Of a stretch of DNA of 64,000 nt, positions 56,168 to 64,000 are shown one piece after another. Made by a program: the position numbers and the translations under genes. Position 1 is the first letter of the stretch, and each line of letters begins with the position of its first letter. The stretch covers positions 1,153,362 to 1,217,361 of the forward strand of contig NZ_KB913035.1 in assembly GCF_000384255.1 (NCBI RefSeq), written 5' to 3'. A model generated the notes under the pieces. The model saw only the letters and a list, made by a program, of their open reading frames with translations, searched no databases and had not been told where the DNA came from. This DNA comes from Methylotenera mobilis 13 (GTDB lineage Bacteria > Pseudomonadota > Gammaproteobacteria > Burkholderiales > Methylophilaceae).

Positions 56168-58480
56168 TTGTTTTTCAAAAAATCTAAACCAGTTAATGCT
56201 CGCCGTGAAGCTGAAGTAATTAAATCCAATGCCCTGGCTAATACGCTCATTAAAGAAGCTTGGTGGTTGGGTTTGGTGCTCATCGGGCTGTATATTACTG
56301 TCATTCTTTTTACTTACAATCCTAATGACTCGTCTTGGTCGCATATCGCACCAGATGGCGCCATCATCCAAAATAGTGGTGGTAGTGTAGGGGCTTGGAT
56401 TTCTGACTTATTACTCTACGTGTTTGGCTTTTCAGCTTGGTGGTGGGCTGTCTTAGCTTTTTATGCCATGTGGTTTGTCTATTTAGCGCTAGAAGCAGTG
56501 GATCAGAGCGAAAAACCATTCCTGCTATTTAATTTTTTTGGCTTTGCTTTGTTGCTGGTTGCATCAAGCGCACTAGAAGCTGGGCATCTGGTTAAATTAC
56601 CTGCACTATTACCTGATAGTTCAGGCGGTATGTTAGGGGTTGCTGTTGACGCAGGCTTACGTAGCTTATTTGGCTATACCGGTTCTAGCATGTTGTTATT
56701 GCTCATGTTTGTGGTTGGGTTTAGTTTATTCACTGGTTGGTCTTGGATCATGATCACCGAGAAGTTTGGTGCATTTTTGATTGCTAGCTATGAGTTCATC
56801 AAACTTAAATGGCAAGATTGGCAAGATAGAAAAGCAGGCAAAGCAGTAGAGCAAGAGCGCATGGAGTACGTAAAAAGTGAACGTAAGCGTGTGGTGGATC
56901 GTGAGCCTGTACAAATTGAAACACCAGTGCTTGAAATCGCACAAAGTGCTCGCGTTCAAAAAGAAAAACAAGTGCCATTGTTTGATACACATCCAGATAC
57001 CCCATTGCCACCGATACACTTGCTGGATGAGCCATCTGGTACTGTGGAGTTGCCATCTGCTGAAACCTTAGATTTCACCTCGCGTTTAATCGAACGTAAG
57101 TTGATGGACTTTGGTATTGAAGTGAAAGTGTTAACCGCTTTGCCAGGGCCTGTGATTACCCGGTACGAGCTAGAGCCTGCTGCGGGCGTTAAAGGTAGCC
57201 AAGTGACTAATTTGGTGAAAGACTTAGCGCGTGCTTTATCTGTGGTCAGCGTACGTGTAGTAGAGACGATTCCAGGCAAAACTTGCATGGGTTTGGAGAT
57301 TCCTAACCCTAAACGACAGATTGTCTATTTATCTGAAATCATGGGTAGTCAAGCGTATGCCGATGTACATTCACCATTGGCGATTTCTTTAGGTAAAGAC
57401 ATTGGCGGTAAACCTGCCGTGGCTGATTTGGCCAAAATGCCGCACGTACTGGTGGCTGGTACTACTGGTTCTGGTAAGTCTGTTGCCATTAATGCGCTGA
57501 TTTTAAGTCTGCTATATAAAGCAGATGCTAGCCAAGTGCGTATGATTTTGATAGACCCTAAAATGCTGGAATTGTCAGTTTATGAAGGTATTCCACATCT
57601 ATTAGCACCTGTTGTGACTGATATGCGTCAGGCGGCGAATGCCTTAAATTGGTGTGTGGCTGAGATGGAGCGGCGCTATAAATTGATGTCCATGCTTGGT
57701 GTGCGTAACTTAGCTGGCTATAACCAAAAGATTAAAGAAGCCGACAAAGCTGGTGAAAAAATCCCGCATCCATTTAGTTTAACGCCAGATGAACCTGAGC
57801 CGTTAGAAGAGATGCCGTTAATTGTTGTCGTGATTGATGAGTTGGCTGATTTAATGATGGTCGTAGGTAAAAAAGTAGAGGAACTGATTGCGCGATTAGC
57901 ACAAAAAGCCCGTGCTTCTGGTATTCACTTGGTGTTGGCAACGCAACGCCCATCAGTTGATGTGATTACTGGCTTAATTAAAGCTAACGTGCCAACGCGA
58001 ATTTCTTTCCAAGTGTCTAGCAAAATTGATTCACGCACGATTCTTGATCAAATGGGTGCGGAAGCCTTGTTAGGGCAGGGCGATATGTTGTACATGCCAC
58101 CAGGCACAGGTTACCCAACACGTATTCATGGTGCTTTTGTATCAGACCAAGAAGTGCATAAAGTGGTTGATTATCTTAAAGCCCAAGGTGAACCGAATTA
58201 CATTGATGGCATTCTAACGAATGAAGCCGAAGAGGGTGGTGGTGATTTTATCGCTGGCGCTTCTGGTAGCAGCGGCGCAGAGGTTGATCCGCTCTATGAT
58301 GAAGCCGTTGGTATTGTGCTTAAATCGCGCCGAGCCAGCATTTCTTCTGTACAGCGCCAACTGCGCATTGGCTATAACCGTGCGGCACGTTTAATTGAAG
58401 ATATGGAACGTGCTGGCTTAGTTTCTGCCATGCAGAGCAATGGTAATCGCGAAGTATTAGCGCCGCACCATGAGCCTTAG
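56168..58480 (+). CDS. ftsK: DNA translocase FtsK
   Basis: Pumps chromosome ends through the closing septum and activates XerCD at dif. 770 aa, starting at TTG 56168 with AAAGG before it. Four N-terminal membrane helices within residues 30-210, a short linker (about 225-300), the RecA-like motor with Walker A GTTGSGKS near residue 430 and [13 protein letters not shown] (Walker B), and the C-terminal gamma winged helix [18 protein letters not shown]...[13 protein letters not shown] that reads KOPS sites. First gene of ftsK-lolA-rarA. Confidence 0.96.
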   Translation: MFFKKSKPVNARREAEVIKSNALANTLIKEAWWLGLVLIGLYITVILFTYNPNDSSWSHIAPDGAIIQNSGGSVGAWISDLLLYVFGFSAWWWAVLAFYAMWFVYLALEAVDQSEKPFLLFNFFGFALLLVASSALEAGHLVKLPALLPDSSGGMLGVAVDAGLRSLFGYTGSSMLLLLMFVVGFSLFTGWSWIMITEKFGAFLIASYEFIKLKWQDWQDRKAGKAVEQERMEYVKSERKRVVDREPVQIETPVLEIAQSARVQKEKQVPLFDTHPDTPLPPIHLLDEPSGTVELPSAETLDFTSRLIERKLMDFGIEVKVLTALPGPVITRYELEPAAGVKGSQVTNLVKDLARALSVVSVRVVETIPGKTCMGLEIPNPKRQIVYLSEIMGSQAYADVHSPLAISLGKDIGGKPAVADLAKMPHVLVAGTTGSGKSVAINALILSLLYKADASQVRMILIDPKMLELSVYEGIPHLLAPVVTDMRQAANALNWCVAEMERRYKLMSMLGVRNLAGYNQKIKEADKAGEKIPHPFSLTPDEPEPLEEMPLIVVVIDELADLMMVVGKKVEELIARLAQKARASGIHLVLATQRPSVDVITGLIKANVPTRISFQVSSKIDSRTILDQMGAEALLGQGDMLYMPPGTGYPTRIHGAFVSDQEVHKVVDYLKAQGEPNYIDGILTNEAEEGGGDFIAGASGSSGAEVDPLYDEAVGIVLKSRRASISSVQRQLRIGYNRAARLIEDMERAGLVSAMQSNGNREVLAPHHEP

Positions 58481-58543
58481 CCTTAAAACTTTCAGTTTTA
58501 GAGCCTAAGTTTTGAGAGCCTTAACTTTTAAAAGAAATGACAC

Positions 58544-58573
58544 TTTGAATTTAATGAATTTGAATTTAATGAA
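58544..58573 (+). repeat. 15-bp tandem duplication at the lolA start
   Basis: TTTGAATTTAATGAA occurs twice back to back (58544-58558, 58559-58573), in frame, so the candidate ATG start codon is duplicated. Confidence 0.85.
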
Positions 58574-59225
58574 AATGATAAAACCCCAAAACCTTACCTC
58601 TTTGTACCCTAAGCTGATAAAAAGCCTGCTTGTATTGCCTGTTATGCTAGCGGTGCAAACTGTACAGGCAGATGGTATGGACAGTGTGAAGATGTTCTAT
58701 GAAAAAACACAGGCAGTTCGTGCAAATTTTCATCAAACGGTAACCGATAGACAAGGGCGTAAAGTGCAGGAAGTACATGGCACTATGCAACTTAAACGAC
58801 CTAATAAATTCAGGTGGGATTACAACAAACCGTATGAACAGCAAATTATCAGCGATGGTAAGCAGGTGTGGCTATATGACACCGAACTAGCGCAGGTCAC
58901 CGTACGTGATACGACTAAAGCCCTTGGCTCTAGCCCTGCAGCTTTATTGGCGGGCGGAAAAGCGATTGAAGAGAGCTTTACGCTGACCAATACAGATAAT
59001 AAAGATGGTTTAGATTGGGTGAACGCACAACCTAAAAATAAAGAGTCTGGCTTTGAGAAAATATTGTTAGGGTTTAAAGACAATCAAATTCAAGAAATGA
59101 CATTGTTAGACAGCTTTGGACACCATACAAAAATAGTCTTTACAAATGTTGAGGTCAATCCGTCACTCAATGAAAAGTCATTTTTATTTAAAGTGCCTAA
59201 AGGTGTTGATGTGGTGGGCGAGTAA
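58569..59225 (+). CDS. lolA: Outer-membrane lipoprotein carrier LolA
   Basis: Periplasmic chaperone carrying lipoproteins from LolCDE to LolB. About 218 aa. Signal peptide LLVLPVMLAVQTVQADG; mature part has RANFHQTVTDRQGR, GTMQLKRPNKFRWDY (conserved Arg) and QIISDGKQVWLYD. The start is uncertain: ATG at 58554, 58569 and 58575 are in frame, and a 15-bp duplication has copied the first into the second. 58569 is chosen without a clear ribosome-binding site. Between ftsK and rarA, the usual order. Confidence 0.9.
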   Translation: MKMIKPQNLTSLYPKLIKSLLVLPVMLAVQTVQADGMDSVKMFYEKTQAVRANFHQTVTDRQGRKVQEVHGTMQLKRPNKFRWDYNKPYEQQIISDGKQVWLYDTELAQVTVRDTTKALGSSPAALLAGGKAIEESFTLTNTDNKDGLDWVNAQPKNKESGFEKILLGFKDNQIQEMTLLDSFGHHTKIVFTNVEVNPSLNEKSFLFKVPKGVDVVGE

Positions 59226-59251
59226 TACGTGGTGAAAGATACCAATTTATT

Positions 59252-60559
59252 TTGAATAGTTTATTTACACCCAACACACCAGAAGCACCATTAGCCGAGC
59301 GGCTCCGACCTAAAGCCTTAGATGAGGTTGTGGGGCAGTCCCATCTGCTTGGTATTGGTAAGCCCTTACGTTTAGCGTTTCAGTCTGGCAAGTTGCCCTC
59401 GATGGTTTTGTGGGGGCCACCAGGGGTGGGTAAAACCACTTTGGCGCGGTTGATTGCCAATACCGCAGATGCTGAGTTTATTCCAATTTCTGCCGTGCTA
59501 TCTGGCATTAAAGATATTCGCGAAGCTGTAGAGCGTGCAGAACTAACCTTGCAGCAGCATGGGCGTAAAACGATACTTTTTGTAGATGAAGTGCATCGCT
59601 TTAACAAAGGTCAGCAAGACGCATTTTTGCCTTTCGTTGAAAGTGGCCTGATTACCTTTATTGGTGCGACTACTGAAAATCCATCTTTTGAGGTCAATAG
59701 TGCGTTACTGAGCCGAGCACAGGTGTTTGTGCTTAACTCGCTTTCTGAAGCGGAGCTATCATTATTGCTTGACCGCGCACAACAGTTAGTAGCGGCAGAG
59801 TTAACTATCGCACCAGAAGTACGTGAGCAAGTGTTGGCCTATGCTGATGGCGATGCAAGGCGATTGCTCAACTTTGCAGAAGGTTTATTTAACGCGGCAC
59901 AAGGTGCAGGCATCTCTAAAATTGATGAAGCATTTTTGCAAACCACGATGGCAAGTAAGTTGCGTCGGTTTGATAAAGGTGGTGAAGCATTTTACGACCA
60001 AATTTCTGCATTGCATAAATCGGTACGTGGCTCTAATCCAGATGCCGCTCTATATTGGTTTTTACGTATGATTGATGGCGGTGCAGACCCACTTTACCTT
60101 GGGCGACGTATTGTACGAATGGCGGTTGAAGATATTGGGATTGCAGATCCGCGTGCACAGACCATGGCGCTAGAAGCTTGTCAGATTTATGAACGGCTTG
60201 GTTCGCCAGAGGGTGAGTTGGCATTGTCAAATGCAGTCATTTACTTGGCAGTCGCCGCAAAAAGTAATGCCACTTACATGGCTTATAACCAAGCTAAAGC
60301 CTTTGTTGCACAGGATAAATCTCGCTCAGTGCCACTGCATTTAAGAAATGCGCCCACTAAGCTGATGAAAGCCTTGGATTACGGTAAAGAGTATCGTTAC
60401 GCTCACAATGAACCAGATGCCTATGCTGCTGGGGAGAGTTACTTTCCTGATGATTTACCGCCGCAACAGTTTTACTCTCCCACACCACGTGGTCTTGAGG
60501 GTAAAATAGCGGAAAAATTAGCGCATTTACGTGAGCTTGATAAAAAAGCAAAGAAATAA
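59252..60559 (+). CDS. rarA: Replication-associated recombination factor RarA
   Basis: AAA+ ATPase related to clamp loaders, acting at stalled forks. 435 aa from TTG 59252. Pre-motif PLAERLRPKALDEVVGQSHL, Walker A GPPGVGKTT (K61), Walker B TILFVDEVHRFNK, sensor GATTENPSFEVN, and a C-terminal tetramerisation domain with RGSNPDAALYWFLRMI. 26 bases after lolA, so cotranscribed. Confidence 0.95.
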   Translation: MNSLFTPNTPEAPLAERLRPKALDEVVGQSHLLGIGKPLRLAFQSGKLPSMVLWGPPGVGKTTLARLIANTADAEFIPISAVLSGIKDIREAVERAELTLQQHGRKTILFVDEVHRFNKGQQDAFLPFVESGLITFIGATTENPSFEVNSALLSRAQVFVLNSLSEAELSLLLDRAQQLVAAELTIAPEVREQVLAYADGDARRLLNFAEGLFNAAQGAGISKIDEAFLQTTMASKLRRFDKGGEAFYDQISALHKSVRGSNPDAALYWFLRMIDGGADPLYLGRRIVRMAVEDIGIADPRAQTMALEACQIYERLGSPEGELALSNAVIYLAVAAKSNATYMAYNQAKAFVAQDKSRSVPLHLRNAPTKLMKALDYGKEYRYAHNEPDAYAAGESYFPDDLPPQQFYSPTPRGLEGKIAEKLAHLRELDKKAKK

Positions 60560-60670
60560 GCAGCGATAAGGCAGTTATCTTAGTCAACTATTTAAGTGAA
60601 GCCTTTTGAGTATCATCATTCAAAAGCCTCTTACATAGCGGCCTTAGTCAGCATGCAACAGCATAAATAA

Positions 60671-61954
<1,284 letters not shown>

Positions 61955-62014
61955 GCTTGGTGTAGTTGTTCGCCAATATTATATTTAATACTGTAGTTCT
62001 AGCACCTTAATTAA

Positions 62015-62887
62015 GTGGAAATCGTTTACGTATGTGGACGCCTGATATTTTCTCTGGCGTCCAATGTCTATCAGAAAAAACTCTCACATCATGGCTTGCA
62101 TCCGTTTTACATCGTTGCGACCACCTATTGTGTCCTGAGCTTGTTAGCAGCACCTTTTCTAGGTGTGATTGAACTCAATCATTTAACCTACAACTTCTTG
62201 GTAAATGTATCGCTAGCCTCATTGTTTGATGTGGCTGGTTGGATGTTTTTGGTGCTTTCGCTCTCTAAAACAGACCTTTCAGTGTTTGGGCCATTAAACG
62301 CATACAAAGTTGCCGTCTCCATGTTGCTGGCGATGCTATTTCTTAATGAGATACCAAGTGTTCAGGGATTTTTAGGGGTGCTGATTATTATTGTCGGTAG
62401 TTTCTTTTTGATGCCGCCAGTACGTACGCACCAAGCAAACAGGTTGATAAACTTGCTTTCAGACAAAGGTGTTCGAGCACGCTTTTTATCTATTATATTG
62501 TTCTCAGTAGGAACGATTTTTCTTAAGAAATCAGTGGGTGATGGCGGCGCTCTAGCTACCATGATTTTTTGGTCATTAATCGGGCTTCCACTTATCCTAA
62601 TTAGTAATTACTTTTTTCTTCCTCATAAAATTCAACAAGAAATAAAAGCGACTAAGCCCCATTTGTACAGTATCTTGCTAATTGGTCTTACGGTGTTTTT
62701 CATGCAGTATCTGACGTTATTATTACTTGAACATATGCTGGTAGCTTATGCTTTGGCGCTTTTTCAATTGGGCATGGTGTTACAGGTGTTCATTGGCTAT
62801 CGAGTATTCAATGAAAAAAATATTCTCAGAAAATTGCTGGCCAGTGTCGTGATGATGGTTGGAAGTTTCTTGGTATTGGTTGCTTAG
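62015..62887 (+). CDS. EamA/DMT-family membrane transporter
   Basis: 290 aa, about ten hydrophobic helices in two EamA-like halves (VYVCGRLIFSLASNVYQKKL start; second half from SDKGVRARFLSIILFSVGTIF). Start at GTG 62015 with no clear ribosome-binding site. Exports or imports an unknown small metabolite. Codon use is similar to neighbours. A single gene between serS and the transglycosylase. Confidence 0.82.
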   Translation: MEIVYVCGRLIFSLASNVYQKKLSHHGLHPFYIVATTYCVLSLLAAPFLGVIELNHLTYNFLVNVSLASLFDVAGWMFLVLSLSKTDLSVFGPLNAYKVAVSMLLAMLFLNEIPSVQGFLGVLIIIVGSFFLMPPVRTHQANRLINLLSDKGVRARFLSIILFSVGTIFLKKSVGDGGALATMIFWSLIGLPLILISNYFFLPHKIQQEIKATKPHLYSILLIGLTVFFMQYLTLLLLEHMLVAYALALFQLGMVLQVFIGYRVFNEKNILRKLLASVVMMVGSFLVLVA

Positions 62888-62988
62888 CGCTCCAACTATC
62901 ATGCATTTAGCCTGTTTGCCTAAATAATCACTATCTGAATCAGTAGGTCTAACTCTATATTGTTTGCTTAGTCCATATGCAAAACAGG

Positions 62989-64000
62989 CTAATTACGAGC
63001 AATCCTAAACTTATCCAACTCAGGGTTGTGGCTAGGCTGATGTTTTTCTAATATACGCTGATAACTACGTACTGACTCTACAAAAATAACGGGGGCACCG
63101 CCGCTGGCGTAGCCGTATTTGAGTGTGGTGTAGTACTCAGGGTTTTTCAATAGCACTAATGTTTTTTTCACATCCGCCCAACTATCTGGGTTTAATCCTA
63201 GTCTTTTTGCCAGTACCCGAGCGTCTTCAACGTGTGCATAGCCAATATTGTAAGAGGCGAGTGCCATGTAGGTCCTGTCTGGTTCTGGGATGCGTTCAGG
63301 GATAGTGTCGATTAGTTTAAGTAGGTACTTAGCACCCGCTGGTATGCTTTGCTTGGGGTCTAGTCGATCCGTCACACCCATCAGGTCTGCCGTGCCTTCT
63401 GTTAGCATCATCAGTCCTCGTACATTGGTTGGTGATGTGTTGTAGGTATCCCAATGTGACTCTCTATAACTCACTGCCGCGAGTAATCGCCAATCTATCC
63501 CTGTGATATCTTGAGCTTGTTTAAATAAATGAATATATTTAGGTAGTAGGCTATTGGTACGTTTTAGGAACGTGGTCACGTCTAGTGAATTAAGACGTTT
63601 GTTATGACCATAATAGCGATCAAGGAGATTGCGTAAGGTGCCATCTTTTTTGATTTTTGAAAAAAACGTATTTATCTTCGCAATGAGTTGTGGCTCAGAG
63701 TTTTTAGACATCGCCCATGCAATTTTATCAGCAGTTCCTATAGGCATGGCCACATCAAGGTTAGGGTGATAGTTTTGCATTAACGCAGCTAAATGGCTGT
63801 CAGCCACAGTGAAATCTAGCAAGCCATCTGCTACTTCCTCTAACAAAGACTCAGTGTTGGTACGTTTTGCACTATGCCATTTGAGTAAGCTATGCTTCTT
63901 CTGTAAAGCCGCTAGATGTTCCTCGTAACTTGTTCCTTCTGGCACGCTAATTTTCTTGTCGAAGATGTCGCTGATATCTTTTGGTTTTTTATTGACTTCA
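62989..64000 (-). CDS. MltF-like lytic transglycosylase, 5' end cut
   Basis: Cleaves peptidoglycan glycan strands. The frame is open through the right edge of the window (upstream residues read DIFDKKISVPEGTSYEEHL), so the N-terminus is missing and GTG 63945 is internal. The visible part has the end of a periplasmic substrate-binding-like domain (residues ADGLLDFTVADSHLAALM) and an SLT domain with the catalytic Glu in SYRESHWD, then NVRGLMMLTEGTA and YMALASYNIGYAHVEDAR. This two-domain layout is that of MltF. Confidence 0.93.
   Translation of the reverse strand, partial: EVNKKPKDISDIFDKKISVPEGTSYEEHLAALQKKHSLLKWHSAKRTNTESLLEEVADGLLDFTVADSHLAALMQNYHPNLDVAMPIGTADKIAWAMSKNSEPQLIAKINTFFSKIKKDGTLRNLLDRYYGHNKRLNSLDVTTFLKRTNSLLPKYIHLFKQAQDITGIDWRLLAAVSYRESHWDTYNTSPTNVRGLMMLTEGTADLMGVTDRLDPKQSIPAGAKYLLKLIDTIPERIPEPDRTYMALASYNIGYAHVEDARVLAKRLGLNPDSWADVKKTLVLLKNPEYYTTLKYGYASGGAPVIFVESVRSYQRILEKHQPSHNPELDKFRIARN

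Overview
The window looks like a chromosomal segment of a betaproteobacterium. The best guess is a Methylophilaceae (Methylotenera-like) methylotroph, because conserved betaproteobacterial gene neighbourhoods (tyrA-aroA-cmk-rpsA-ihfB-lapB-pyrF, ftsK-lolA-rarA-serS, ispD-ispF) occur in an AT-leaning genome, next to the zwf/pgl pair that such organisms use in the ribulose monophosphate cycle. The genus is inference; no 16S or methanol-oxidation gene is present. No prophage, insertion sequence, CRISPR array, rRNA or tRNA was seen.

Layout. 1-12 kb: thrC (5' end cut), the overlapping pair thyA-folA, an Arg/Lys/Orn decarboxylase, dcd, divergent zwf and pgl, apbC and metG. 12-21.7 kb: a long minus-strand run holding (in transcription order) aat, bpt, tyrA, aroA, cmk, rpsA, ihfB, lapB, pyrF and a ComEA-like gene, broken once by a small plus-strand DUF2061 gene. 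21.8-25.1 kb: a small copper-handling locus with a Cys/His-rich exported protein, a frameshifted TolC-family lipoprotein gene and a two-domain multicopper oxidase. 25-40 kb: a mix of single genes (exoD-like, ygiQ, TraB-like, lipocalin, DUF502, rsuA, aquaporin, SpoU methyltransferase, a prepilin, hslO, a Fur-box TonB receptor, gluQ, pilU). 40-46 kb: an unknown 224-aa gene, then an ammonium transporter behind a sigma-54/NtrC-type control region, a MetA-type outer-membrane protein, ispDF, a frameshifted ABC exporter and a lone flaG. 46.8-53.7 kb: a one-direction sulfur block of SulP permease, MocR-type regulator, sulfite reductase, DUF934 and CcoG. 53.8-64 kb: smr, trxB and dps on one strand, facing away from ftsK-lolA-rarA-serS, then a DMT transporter and a lytic transglycosylase whose 5' end is cut off.

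How the parts fit. Most genes are housekeeping: dTMP/dUMP supply (thyA, folA, dcd), amino-acid, pyrimidine and isoprenoid synthesis, translation, cell division and redox. The accessory interest lies in four places: the copper locus; the amt promoter, where two 17-bp NtrC-like dyads and a good -24/-12 element can be read directly; the sulfur block, where a single-subunit sulfite reductase has no flavoprotein partner but is followed by DUF934 and a membrane ferredoxin (CcoG); and several short tandem or inverted repeats placed exactly on gene ends or starts (folA stop, tyrA stop, lolA start).

Two genes (TolC-like and ABC exporter) are broken by what look like single-base deletions; these may be real mutations or assembly errors. 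No wholly new defence or mobile system was recognised.
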